In this document: one piece after another, positions 44,390 through 53,743 of the stretch
Position numbering within the stretch: position 1 is the first letter of the stretch
Layout of the letters: each line of letters starts with the position of its first letter
Assembly (NCBI RefSeq): GCF_030382115.1
Contig: NZ_JAUDRJ010000003.1
Span: 6,126,471-6,190,470 of the forward strand
From: Nostoc sp. GT001
Lineage (GTDB): Bacteria > Cyanobacteriota > Cyanobacteriia > Cyanobacteriales > Nostocaceae
Direction of reading: 5' to 3'
Length of the DNA: 64,000 nt
Position numbers and translations under genes: made by a program
Notes under the pieces: generated by a model
What the model saw: the letters and a program-made list of their open reading frames with translations, nothing else
Database searches by the model: none
Told to the model about the DNA's origin: nothing

Positions 44390-45952
44390 ATGGTGAACTC
44401 TACCCTCGTCGTCACGCTCTATGTCAACCCTATGACAGGGAATGATAGCAATACTGGTTCACGGTTGAGTCCATTTAAAAGCCTCACCCGTGCTTTAAAA
44501 GTAACCAAAATCCTGACGATAATTCATCTGGAGTCGGGGACTTATAACGCTGCTAGTGGCGAGGTATTTCCACTAATCGTCCCTGGAGGGGTGACAGTGG
44601 TGGGTAATGAAGCTAACAAAGGTGCAGGGATTGTAATTTCCGGGAGTGGTGAGTATCAAAGTCCCAGTTTTGGTATACAAAATATTACGCTGCTCTTGGT
44701 AGATAATGCCAATCTTTTAGGTGTAACTGTCACTAATCCCTCAGCCAAAGGTGCTGGTATCTGGATTGAATCGGCTGCACCTACTTTAAGTAACAATACT
44801 CTGAGCAACTGTGGGCGGGAAGGTGTGTTTACCACTGGGACTGCCAAACCCGCAATTTTACATAACGTATTTGTGCAAAATACTGCTAGCGGGTTAGTAA
44901 TGGCAGGTCATAGCCAGGGAGAGGTGCGGCGGAATGTCTTTCAAAAAAACCCTTTAGGCATAGCAATTAGTGATTTTGCTGCTCCAACGATCGCCAATAA
45001 CAAATTATCAGAAAATCGCACGGCGATCGCACTTTCTCGCAATGCCCAACCTGTGCTACGTCAAAATCTGATTGCGAAAAATACCCAAGGTGGTTTATTA
45101 GTCAATGGCAATGCAGTCCCAGATTTAGGTAATAGCGAAGATCCAGGTGATAATATTTTTCGGGAGCATAGTGAATTTGATTTATATAATGCCACTACAC
45201 AAAAGCTAGTTTCCGTAGGTAATCAATTAAATCTGTCTCTAGTCAAGGGCTTGGTAGAATTACTCCCAAACAATCGAGTAACGGTTAACACCAGTCCCTC
45301 TGATAGATCGACAGATCAAAAACCCCTCTTGTCCCCTTGTCCCCTTGTCCCCTTGTCTCCCCCTCCCGCCTCTCCCGAACTAGATGGACATTGGGCAGAA
45401 CCATTTATTCAGGCATTAGCGAGGATGGATTTAACTCATGCTTTTGCCGATGGTAGCTACCAGCCAGATAAACCGATGACTCGCGCCCAATATGCAGCTT
45501 TGGTGGCGATCGCTTTTAACCCATTTCCCAAAATCCCATATCCTGATTTTACGGATGTACCCAAGGATTTTTGGGCTTATAGCGCTATTCAAATCGCGGC
45601 TAGCGGTGGTTTTGTTGGCGGATTTAGCGATCGCACTTTCCGCCCCGATCAAAGTGTGCAGCGGCTACAGGTGATTGTCTCCCTAGTAAACGGACTGGGA
45701 CTACCAGCTGTTGATCGTGATGTTTTAGAAATATATAGCGATCGTCATACCATTCCCGACTACGCCCAAACAGCCGTTGCCACTGCTACACAACAAGGAA
45801 TAGTTGTCAACTATCCAGATCCAAAAGTGCTTGCACCTTTACGTTTGGCAACATACGCCGAAGTTGCAGCGATGGTTTATCAAGCATTAGTCGCCATTGG
45901 GCGAACATCTGCGATTAAATCAGTCTATGTAGGGTTGCATTCTAGAAGTTGA
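44390..45952 (+). CDS. DUF1565 beta-helix protein with SLH domains
   Basis: From ATG 44390 the protein has 520 residues; a TTG at 44330 adds 20. Residues about 8-270 form a DUF1565/right-handed beta-helix (NPMTGNDSNTGSRLSPFKSL, and repeats of P-x-I-x-x-N such as PTLSNNTLSNC, PAILHNVFVQN, PTIANNKLSEN). A linker made of repeat DNA (SPCPLVPLSPPPASP) leads to SLH motifs (HWAEPFIQALARM, DFTDVPKDFWAYSAIQIAAS, YAQTAVATATQQG) for binding the cell wall. No clear signal peptide is visible. Probably surface-related, function unknown. Confidence 0.8.
   Translation: MVNSTLVVTLYVNPMTGNDSNTGSRLSPFKSLTRALKVTKILTIIHLESGTYNAASGEVFPLIVPGGVTVVGNEANKGAGIVISGSGEYQSPSFGIQNITLLLVDNANLLGVTVTNPSAKGAGIWIESAAPTLSNNTLSNCGREGVFTTGTAKPAILHNVFVQNTASGLVMAGHSQGEVRRNVFQKNPLGIAISDFAAPTIANNKLSENRTAIALSRNAQPVLRQNLIAKNTQGGLLVNGNAVPDLGNSEDPGDNIFREHSEFDLYNATTQKLVSVGNQLNLSLVKGLVELLPNNRVTVNTSPSDRSTDQKPLLSPCPLVPLSPPPASPELDGHWAEPFIQALARMDLTHAFADGSYQPDKPMTRAQYAALVAIAFNPFPKIPYPDFTDVPKDFWAYSAIQIAASGGFVGGFSDRTFRPDQSVQRLQVIVSLVNGLGLPAVDRDVLEIYSDRHTIPDYAQTAVATATQQGIVVNYPDPKVLAPLRLATYAEVAAMVYQALVAIGRTSAIKSVYVGLHSRS
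45328..45370 (+). repeat. cccttgtc tandem repeat within the SLH gene linker
   Basis: The units ttgtcccc repeat four times (45330-45360), encoding LLSPCPLVPLSP between the beta-helix and SLH domains. Frame is kept, so this insertion was tolerated in a linker. Confidence 0.7.
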
Positions 45953-46083
45953 CAAGTAGAATAAGGAACACTGCCTATTGGCTTGACAACTATTGGAAAA
46001 ATAAACCATGTAGTTAAAAGCACGCTAGGCTAATATGCGATGGGTGACAAATCTTAGACCTATTGCCTAAAGCTAATAGCCCC

Positions 46084-46872
46084 ATGTTAACAACACTTCC
46101 AGACACCTCTGCCAACTTGGCGATCGCCTTATTAATTAACTATAGTTTCGATCTCAGTGGGTATAGTGCCAATGAGCTAGTTGAGCGTTGGCAAACGCAA
46201 TACCCCCTTAATTGGCTACACCTGGCAGTGATTGAGGCACTATATCAAGGTCGTTATAAAGCCGTTTCCGTGCAGCAAATTTTAGTATTTTGGCAGCGCC
46301 GGGATCAGGCTACATATCATTTCAACATGGAATTTGAACGGATGATTTGTAGCAAATTTCCTCAAAGCTTAACGTCATCGGCTGCACCAGCTCTACCGCC
46401 AGCCAAGAAAAAACCCACTCTAGAGCAAGTGACGAGTCCTCAATTACCACCAGCTAGGATTCGCAATGGCTATCAACACAGCAATACTGCGACTCTCCAA
46501 CTGAAAAGTTATGAACCAAAAACATCTTTGACCGAAGAAGATGGAAAGCAGGAAGATAGAGACAATAAAACCGTCTTGAAGTCTCCGCTTTCTGGGAAAT
46601 TTACCTCTTCGGCAACCCTTGAGCGATTATCTGCTGTCAGCCAGAGGCAAACTTCACAAGAAAGTCCAGCGCTTTCCCCATCACAAAACCATCATCAACG
46701 ACAGCCAAAACTGCTTCCACCTGCTCCTATTCATGCCCCAATCGGGCAATTTACCCCCGAAACAAGCGATCGCTCTGATTCTTTCACATCTAAACTCAAA
46801 GCCATGTCTAGCGAACATAACCCAGGTGTGGGGAGCAGGGGAGCAGGGGAGCAGGGGGAGAATGACAAATGA
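46084..46872 (+). CDS. Conserved cyanobacterial hypothetical protein
   Basis: From the ATG at 46084 the protein has 262 residues. The N-terminal about 80 are a helical domain (LLINYSFDLSGYSANELVER, then WLHLAVIEALYQGRYKAVSV) known to me only as a cyanobacterial hypothetical. The rest is low-complexity, rich in Ser, Pro and Gln. The last 16 residues (GVGSRGAGEQGENDK) are translated from a ggggagca repeat, so the natural C terminus has probably been replaced. ATG 46063-frame upstream start is a TTG and less likely. Confidence 0.6.
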   Translation: MLTTLPDTSANLAIALLINYSFDLSGYSANELVERWQTQYPLNWLHLAVIEALYQGRYKAVSVQQILVFWQRRDQATYHFNMEFERMICSKFPQSLTSSAAPALPPAKKKPTLEQVTSPQLPPARIRNGYQHSNTATLQLKSYEPKTSLTEEDGKQEDRDNKTVLKSPLSGKFTSSATLERLSAVSQRQTSQESPALSPSQNHHQRQPKLLPPAPIHAPIGQFTPETSDRSDSFTSKLKAMSSEHNPGVGSRGAGEQGENDK

Positions 46873-46880
46873 CAAATGAC
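46826..46880 (+). repeat. ggggagca and aatgacaa tandem repeats at a gene end
   Basis: Three to four ggggagcag units followed by aatgacaaatgacaaatgac repeats overlap the 3' end of the upstream hypothetical gene and supply its stop codon. Confidence 0.75.
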
Positions 46881-46883
46881 ATT

Positions 46884-48962
46884 TTATTCTGCAACTAACA
46901 ACTTAAAGCGCTCATCGTCGGCAATATCATCAAAATCGAGGTCACTTGCTGCGTCTTCTTTATACCTGGGATTCAGTTCAATCGCTTGTTGTAAAGTTAA
47001 CAGAGATCGGTCAACTTGTCTTTGCAGTGCGTAACAGGCTGCTTTGTTGTAATAAGCACTGGCATAATCTGGCTTAATTTCTAAGGCTTTGTTAAAACTA
47101 GCGATCGCTTCATCATCGCGTCCCAATCTTACCAATGTATAACCGTGTTTATCCCAGATTTTGGGAGAATTGGGTTGGAATTCCAGGGCTTTCTCAAAGG
47201 AGACGATTGCCTCTTCGTATTGTTCTAATGCTACTAGGGAAAGACCGCGATTTAACCAGGCAACGGCATCGTCAGGTTTGATTTGTGTAGCTTTGTCAAA
47301 TGAGGCAAAGGCTTGCTGATGTTGTTGTAAATTTCCAAAAGCAACGCCCTGATCGCACCAAGCTTGATGATAATCTGGCTGAATTGCAATCGCTTTATCA
47401 TAAGATGCGATCGCATCTTGGTAGCGTTTCAACCTTCCCAAAGTTAAACCACGTTTTAACCAACTCACAGGTTCATCAGGTTGGATTTTCACTGCTTGAT
47501 TGTAAGCTGCGATCGCATCTTCATAGCGCCTTTGAGAAAACAGATCGTCTCCCTGTTTTACATACTCATCAGCAGTGAATTCCGGTTGTTGCGGCTGTTC
47601 CTGTATTTCTTGCTCAACTTCAAAATTCACCACTTCTAGAATCGATTCCGGCGTAATTTCAGTTAGTTCTTGAAGAATTAGATCCTTTCTTTCTTGGGCA
47701 TCCAATTGTAACTCAGAGAGTTGAGAGACAAACTCAGTTTCTAATCTTTCTAACTTCTCTAAAATGAGAATTTTTTGTTGTTGAGCATTCCATTGTAATT
47801 CTGAGAATTGCGAACTAAACTCAGAACCAGATTTTTCTAAATTCTCAATGATTAGCTCTTTAGATTTTTGAGCATCGACTTGTAATTCAGATAATTGCAA
47901 TTTAAATTCTGACTGCAATACTTCTAAACTCGCAAGAATTTTATTTTTTTGTTCTTGAGCATCTACCTGTAATTCAGATAATTGAGATTTAAGTTGCCGA
48001 TCAAATATACCTAAATTGTTAACGGCAATCTCTTTTTGCTGTTGAGCATCAACGTGTAATTCGGATAACTTTTCTACAAATTCTGCCTGTAATTTTGTTA
48101 AACTTTCAAAAATTATATCTTTTTGCTGTTGAGCATCAGACTGCCATCCAGAAAGTTGAGATGTGAACTCAGACTTTGATATTTCTACATCAGCAACGGC
48201 TAGTTCTTGCTGTTGTTGCACACCTAACTTTAACTTAGATAGTTCTTCTGCGATCGCAGATGCTAATTTTCCTAAATTTTCCAGTGCTATATCTTTTTGT
48301 TGTTGAGCATCAAACTCTAACTTAGATAACCCCAACGCAAATTTTGACTCTAAATTTTCTATATTTTCTTGAGATTTTTTTAGTTCCGCTTCTAATCTAC
48401 TTAATACCTGTACTTTATTTAAATCCAGATCGGATATCAGAATAGATACATTTTCTTGTTCATTTTTAATTTTTTGTTGTAAAGCAGTTGCTTCCTGTTC
48501 TAATTCAGAATTTATTTTTTTCGCATCTTGAATAACCTTTTCAGCTTCTTGTTTAACGGTGGTTAGCTGATTTTGTAATTTTTCCATTCCCTGGACTTGT
48601 TGCATTGCCCTATCAACAATTTCCCGAATTATCACCCGTCGCAACAGCCATAACAAAGCAATGACTGCGACTGGAAAAAGACTTAGTATAACTAGCCAAA
48701 TATCTAGTAATATAGTTGTGCGGCTAAAAGTGCTTTTAAAATCAGATTGGACTTGCTGTTGAATTCGTTTTTCTGCTCGTAGTCGTGCTAACTCTTCCCG
48801 TTCTGAATTCGATAACACCGGAGCCGGAGTTAGTGCTGGGTTGGGTGATGGTGCAGATTGTCCACTGGCGATTCCAATGGATAACAATAAGGGTAAAAAT
48901 ACAATAGTACTTTTTCCAATTAAAGCGAAAACAGCTTGATTTTTGCTCTGCATAACAACCAT
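46884..48962 (-). CDS. Membrane coiled-coil and TPR protein
   Basis: The 692-residue protein has a signal-like helix (about 13-33), a membrane helix (about 86-108) and a coiled coil (120-460) with eight near-exact 29-residue units (SELQVDAQQQK type). Then come about six tetratricopeptide repeats (480-690; for example YEDAIAAYNQAVKIQPDEPV, KALEIKPDYASAYYNKAACY) and an acidic end. Probably a membrane-tethered scaffold, side of membrane uncertain. A start at the second Met (MQSKNQAVF) is possible. No family name beyond TPR. Confidence 0.8.
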   Translation of the reverse strand: MVVMQSKNQAVFALIGKSTIVFLPLLLSIGIASGQSAPSPNPALTPAPVLSNSEREELARLRAEKRIQQQVQSDFKSTFSRTTILLDIWLVILSLFPVAVIALLWLLRRVIIREIVDRAMQQVQGMEKLQNQLTTVKQEAEKVIQDAKKINSELEQEATALQQKIKNEQENVSILISDLDLNKVQVLSRLEAELKKSQENIENLESKFALGLSKLEFDAQQQKDIALENLGKLASAIAEELSKLKLGVQQQQELAVADVEISKSEFTSQLSGWQSDAQQQKDIIFESLTKLQAEFVEKLSELHVDAQQQKEIAVNNLGIFDRQLKSQLSELQVDAQEQKNKILASLEVLQSEFKLQLSELQVDAQKSKELIIENLEKSGSEFSSQFSELQWNAQQQKILILEKLERLETEFVSQLSELQLDAQERKDLILQELTEITPESILEVVNFEVEQEIQEQPQQPEFTADEYVKQGDDLFSQRRYEDAIAAYNQAVKIQPDEPVSWLKRGLTLGRLKRYQDAIASYDKAIAIQPDYHQAWCDQGVAFGNLQQHQQAFASFDKATQIKPDDAVAWLNRGLSLVALEQYEEAIVSFEKALEFQPNSPKIWDKHGYTLVRLGRDDEAIASFNKALEIKPDYASAYYNKAACYALQRQVDRSLLTLQQAIELNPRYKEDAASDLDFDDIADDERFKLLVAE

Positions 48963-49378
48963 CTGAGTCTGTTGGTCAGTTTTTGAAGCGGCGTGCCTCT
49001 CTCCAATCTATAACAGAATTAAGTGGTTAAATGTTGTAGAGGCAGTGTAAAATTCTGAACAATCCTTAACTAATCCGTTTTCTCGTCCTGAGTGTACGTA
49101 CAACTTTAGTCGTAGAGTGCAGTCAAGTTTGTGACAATTTTTGGTGATGTCCTACTATAACATTACTATCTTGTATTTACTGCTAAAGATGGTGAAAGTC
49201 AAGCAGTAAAAATAATAATTTATCAACCAGTTAAAGACAAAATGCGAAAGCATCGACGCTTTCTTAGACCATCCACCGAAGAAGGTTCGGGCTTTATTTT
49301 TACAGATAACACATTGAAAGTGGAAGTTCTAGCTGTATGGGAAGTGTCATGTGTGGTTACTTCGCATTAACATTAGAT
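48963..49378. other. Gap with a possible start-less gene remnant
   Basis: On the plus strand 49161-49370 is an open frame without a good start: HYYLVFTAKDGESQAVKIII then YQPVKDKMRKHRRFLRPSTE. It reads like protein but I cannot name it; it could be the remnant of a gene. The rest is AT-rich promoter-like DNA for the coiled-coil gene. Confidence 0.3.
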
Positions 49379-49492
49379 TATAGCAATCTGAAATCATTTG
49401 TGAAAAATTAGATCCCCGACTTCTTCGAGAAGTCGGGGATCTGGACACCGCGCATTTTCACAAATCAAATAGGATTGCTATATCTACAGTAA
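49379..49492. mobile_element. MITE-like element (copy 1) with internal hairpin
   Basis: The ends tatagcaatc (49379-49388) and gattgctata (49483-49492) are perfect inverted repeats, and the similarity continues inward (catttgtgaaaa and ttttcacaaat). Inside is a perfect palindrome with arms agatccccgacttct/ agaagtcggggatct (about 49410-49442). It is related to the element at 49808-49908. Confidence 0.75.
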
Positions 49493-49536
49493 ATAGATTA
49501 CTTGTTCTCAAATTAACTTAACAAAGGCGGTAGAAA

Positions 49537-49797
49537 ATGGGTCGCATAAATCCTTACACACTGCAATTGCAGATTACCCGAATGTTTGAGCAAGGGCAAT
49601 CATTTTTTGCCACAACCAAGGTACAGGAATGGTTGAAAGAACGTAAACATAATCCAGAAGATTATGACATTCTTTTCCATAAAAAACCTGCACCTCCTGG
49701 TTCCAAAGAAGTGATGGTTGTGGAAATTGAATTACGCCGTAAAGATGGACAACCTGTAGATCCGTGGTTGCAGGAACAAGCAAATCTCCATGCCTGA
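49537..49797 (+). CDS. Small conserved hypothetical protein
   Basis: The 86-residue soluble protein (MGRINPYTLQLQITRMFEQG and KEVMVVEIELRRKDGQPVDPW) has a mixed alpha/beta pattern and no recognised domain. A good aaaggcgg ribosome-binding site precedes the ATG. Related MITEs lie on both sides, 44 bases upstream and 10 bases downstream. Function unknown. Confidence 0.65.
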   Translation: MGRINPYTLQLQITRMFEQGQSFFATTKVQEWLKERKHNPEDYDILFHKKPAPPGSKEVMVVEIELRRKDGQPVDPWLQEQANLHA

Positions 49798-49807
49798 TTT
49801 TCGCAAC

Positions 49808-49908
49808 TATAGCAGTCCTAAATTAGATGTGAAAACTTCTTTTTCTCTTCTTGGTATTTCGCAGAAAAAGCGGTTTGTTCATTTTCACAACTTAGATAGG
49901 ATTGCTAT
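49808..49908. mobile_element. MITE-like element (copy 2)
   Basis: Ends tatagcagtcctaaattaga (49808-49827) with tgtgaaaa, and ttttcacaacttagatagga followed by ttgctat at the right side, are inverted repeats of the same family as 49379-49492. The interior (tcttcttggtatttcgcaga) differs and lacks the GC palindrome. Confidence 0.7.
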
Positions 49909-50116
49909 GTGTGAGTACGCCTACGCCTAAACTCAAAACATAACCTACTGTAAATATTGAAATAAGTTTACACAAAATTTATATATATCTGACAACCTTA
50001 AAGATTTAACAAAGATCGTCTTTTGTTGGTTATTTCTTAACCTATATACATTGGTTAAAAGTTTATTTAAGTGAGATTACAGAATTATTCATTTTTTAGT
50101 TTCGGAGATTTTTCTG

Positions 50117-50662
50117 ATGAAATTAGCTAAAGATATTAGCGTTGCGGTTTTTGCTGTTGCTATCTCGGTTGCTGCTGTTGTTAAACCGACGCAAGCTGCC
50201 TTAGTTAATTATGATTTCACCGTAAATGCAACATCTGGCGATCGCCCCGGTCAGTATTTTGGCTCTTTTCGGTATGATGACTCCACTTTAACCAATACAG
50301 GTCTTGAAACATTGGGAGTGGAGAATGGATTAGTAGTGGCATTCAACTACTTAGGTACTAACTATACAGAGGTAGATGATACTGATTTTAACAGTTTTCC
50401 TATAGCTAGCTTTAATAATGGCAAAATTTTGGGACTAAGCTATTTTATTGCAGACCAATTTGCGATCGCAAGCGATCCAAATACTCCAGATGTTGGAGGA
50501 AACAACTTTTATCTGATTGATCAATCAGTAAATACAACACAAGTAGGTACTGTAAGCTACGCTAAAGTACCCGAACCGTTAGCTGTTGGTGGTACGGCTT
50601 TTGCTGCTGTTATGGGATTGTGGATGCAACGCAAGAAGAGAGCAACAAAAGTTATGGGTTAA
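50117..50662 (+). CDS. PEP-CTERM sorting domain protein
   Basis: The 181-residue exported protein has a signal peptide (1-27, ending PTQAA), a beta-rich domain starting LVNYDFTVNATSGDRPGQYFGSF, and a C-terminal sorting signal VPEPLAVGGTAFAAVMGLW followed by basic MQRKKR. Such signals are processed by exosortase-type systems and the proteins are usually surface or exopolysaccharide-linked. ATG at 50117 with cggag upstream. Confidence 0.9.
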   Translation: MKLAKDISVAVFAVAISVAAVVKPTQAALVNYDFTVNATSGDRPGQYFGSFRYDDSTLTNTGLETLGVENGLVVAFNYLGTNYTEVDDTDFNSFPIASFNNGKILGLSYFIADQFAIASDPNTPDVGGNNFYLIDQSVNTTQVGTVSYAKVPEPLAVGGTAFAAVMGLWMQRKKRATKVMG

Positions 50663-50677
50663 CTGTAGACAATGAGT

Positions 50678-50725
50678 AAATCACCTTATCCTTGCCCGTA
50701 TTTAGGTTAAGGATTAAGGTGATTT
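50678..50725. terminator. Strong hairpin between convergent genes
   Basis: aaatcaccttatcctt (50678-50693) pairs with aaggattaaggtgattt (50709-50725) with one bulge, 15-base loop. It lies between the PEP-CTERM gene and the convergent PhoX-like gene and probably ends one or both, though the T run is weak. Confidence 0.6.
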
Positions 50726-50789
50726 AAAACTATTTAAGATACTGTAGTGACAAAGGAGCGATCGCTAAATAAATCTGTTCCTATCGTTT

Positions 50790-52953
50790 TTAAAGACCAC
50801 CAATAACGCCACCGTCATTACGGGTAATTACTACCACTGATGAACGTGGGCGACCTGATGGGCCATACCCTTGACTATTAGGCCAATTGCTGCCGAGTGT
50901 GGGATTCGAGGCATCTCCGCGATCGCCTGGGTGTTGGATGTTGATAAACATCGCTTTACCATCGGGTGTACTAGTAATACCAGTTACTTCACAATCCGTA
51001 GGGCTGGTTAAGAAGCGCCTAACTTGTTTGGTATTGGGGTCAGCACATGACATAGTGTTGCTACCGATGTTTACCAAGTCGCCGATACCATCACCTGCGT
51101 GGTCAGTCTGAATCCAAAGGCGTCCGAAGTCGTCGAACCAGAGACCATCTGGTGAACTTAAATCGTCACCTTTAATGTTGCCCTTGAGATTTGGTTCGGG
51201 TCTAGTTTTGTCGCCAGCTTCAAAGAAGATATCCCATTTGAAGGTAGTTGCTGTAACGCTGCGTCCATCTTCGCGCCAGCGAATGATGTGACCGTAACGG
51301 TTGTCAGGACGTGGGTTGGGAGGATTCACGGGAGGACGCGCACCGCCTGCTGCTGTTGTGCCGTCTGGCTGGTTGGAGGAAACTGGAGTTGTGCCCCGAC
51401 GATTATTGTTGGTCAATGTGCAGTAGACTTCAATCTCTTTATATCCACCGATCCGAGGACGCACAGCTACCCACTCTGGGCGATCCATCATGGTTGCGCC
51501 GACTCTATCCGCAGCTTGTCTTGTCTTAACCAGCACTTCAGCTTGGTTTCTGAAACCGTTCTCTGGTGTCAAACCATTCTGACCGTAGACCAAAGGAAGC
51601 CACTTACCAGTACCGTTGTCATTGAATTTGGCAACGTATAAAACACCGTTATCAAGCAAATCGCGGTTAGCAGAACGATTTCCGGGATTGAAAGTTTGGG
51701 CACAAACGAACTTGTAGATATACTCGTTGCGCTCGTCATCACCCTGATAGAAAGCAACACGGTTATTGTCATCAACAACAACCTGAGCGCTCTCATGCTT
51801 GAACCGACCAAGGGCAGTACGCTTGACTGGTTTGCTTTGCGGATTGTAGGGATCAATCTCAACCACCCAGCCGAATAAATGGGGTTCAAGTGGGTTGGTG
51901 CTGGCATCGAATCGTGGATCAACTTCTGGCCAGCGATAGCTAGACTGTCTAGGTACACCGTATCGATTCTGCCCTGCGAGGATATCAGACTTTTCGATGC
52001 CTGGAATTGCAGCTACATCTCCTGTAGGATTAGCAAAGTAGCCGTTCCAGTTCTCTTCGCAGGTTAAGTAAGTGCCCCAAGGAGTATAGCCGTTGGCGCA
52101 GTTGTTGAGAGTACCATAAGCGGTGTAGCCGTCATTAAGTGTGCCGAGTGTCAACAGAGCCAGTTGGCTGAATTGAAAACTTTTTCGACTTTAACAATGC
52201 ATCGCCAGCCGCAGGCCTCGATACTCGCATCTTGGTGTTGCCGGTAATGCGGCGACCATAAGACGAATTACGATTAAAACTCCAGCCATTGCCATTTTTG
52301 GAAATTTCCACAACAGACACGCCATGAGCAGCCTGAGACTTCCGTACCTTGGCAATTGTGACTACATCCAGGCCATCTGGATGCAAAATTGATTCCTGGG
52401 TGTACTCATGGTTAACGCACAACAGACCAGTATTGATGGGCTGGTTTAAAAAGCCTCTTAGCGATCTTGTTTGTGAACTTACTGTCCGACCAACAACATT
52501 CCCTGGTTGTAAAGGAAAGTAGTGCATCCCATCATTGTGCATACCAAACTGCTTTTCTTGAGCAGCCGCATCTTGGGAGGCATCTGCTAGCCAAGTCGGG
52601 CCACCAGGTGCAATCGGATCTCCCCAAGCAATCAGCACTTTGGCTGTATAACCTTCAGGAACACTGACAAGATCCTTTTCCAGAAGTCCTGTAGCTGGGT
52701 TGAGTAGATTCGGTGGAATGCTCTTGAAGCCTATGCCAGCAAATCCAGTTCCCTTGGGAATCGGCGCTGCATCAACACTTTGGAGAAAGCCACCGATGGA
52801 AACATCGCCCACAACAGTTAGCACCGACGTACCCACAGCCGTCATGATGAACCGCCGCCGACTCAAGCTAACGCGGTCAATCACATCACGAATTGACTCG
52901 TTACCAGATGGGTTGAGGGTCAAATTGTTTTTAGGGTGAGAGCGTCCTTTCAT
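50790..52953 (-). pseudogene. phoX: PhoX-type (DUF839) alkaline phosphatase, frameshifted
   Basis: Two overlapping frames make one protein of about 720 residues. The N part (52953 to 52135) has a Tat signal SRRRFIMTAVGTSVLTVVG, NDGMHYFPL and GLLCVNHEYTQ, and ends after DALLKSKKFSIQPTGSVDTR at a stop. The C part resumes LGTLNDGYTAYGTLNNCANG, YTPWGTYLTCEENWNG, and reaches DFGRLWIQTDHAGDGIG and INIQHPGDRGD. A +1-base change around 52150-52165 explains the shift. PhoX enzymes are calcium/iron phosphomonoesterases exported by Tat under phosphate starvation. Every other part is intact, so decay is recent or it is a sequence error. Confidence 0.85.
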
Positions 52954-53170
52954 TCTTTGTTCTCCGTTTAAGGCTTGCGAGGTTGCTATTCAGTTCATCT
53001 CTCAATAACATGAGTAATTTGGTAAATAAAAACTCTATATATTTACAACAATTACTTAGATTTTTATTGAGATTTGACACATATTTAACAGCTAATAGAT
53101 AGCAATGAATAACAAATTAAGACTGTCTGATGCTGCTTACACAGACTAAAATAGTCATGCTTACTTTAAT

Positions 53171-53211
53171 TTAGTTACTAAGTATTAACATTGGGTTATA
53201 TATTGATTAAT
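53171..53211 (-). promoter_or_regulatory. Putative Pho box upstream of the frameshifted phoX
   Basis: On the minus strand four 8-base units at exact 11-base spacing: ATTAATCA, TATAACCC, GTTAATAC, GTAACTAA. The cyanobacterial PhoB/SphR box is described as tandem PyTTAAPyPy-type octamers with 3-base spacers, and these are imperfect matches. It is about 218 bases before the ATG at 52953. AT-richness makes chance a real concern. Confidence 0.35.
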
Positions 53212-53358
53212 TTGAATTTATCAATAACTTTCTTTGATCAGAATATATTTTCGATAATTGAAGAAGAATTCAGAAGTCGCGGGTCTGAATTCCCGACTGA
53301 TTGAAGACTAGCAAACTTCAATTTGGCGGGGGTCTTACAGGTATTTTCAGGTAGATAG

Positions 53359-53400
53359 ACCTGTCGTAGGGGCGCAAGGACTTGCGCCCCTACGGCAGGT
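53359..53400. repeat. 42-base palindromic dispersed repeat
   Basis: Arms acctgtcgtaggggcgcaag and cttgcgcccctacggcaggt differ at one position with a 2-base loop. GC-rich in AT-rich surroundings. This type of gtaggggcgcaag palindrome is scattered in many cyanobacterial genomes. Confidence 0.8.
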
Positions 53401-53743
53401 GTGGTTCAAATATATAAAAACTGCTGTAAACCGAATTATTCAGACATTAGTAGACTACTGTCAGCTTTTCCGGTCATAATTCATCCTGAATTATGTTTGA
53501 CAAATACAGATGGCTACCTGAGACTAAATTTCGGCAAGCAATAACTGTAATATGGGTAATAACACAAACACTAAAATTAAGGTATTTGGCATCAATAGAC
53601 AGTCTTTATCCTACAAAATAAAGTTATTAAAAATAATGTGAGATGTGAGTCAAAGCTGATATATTACAGCAGATATAATAACCGCTCAGAATAAATTTCT
53701 GGGCGGGCGATGGTGCTAATTGAGAGTGTTGTAAAATATCAGC

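Larger units (their letters stand above)
52954..53743. other. Gap between the two PhoX-type genes
   Basis: The 790-base gap is AT-rich. It contains Pho-box-like repeats at 53171-53211, a dispersed repeat fragment with ggtctgaattcccgac at about 53280-53300, and a near-perfect 42-base palindrome at 53359-53400. No gene is seen. Confidence 0.55.
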
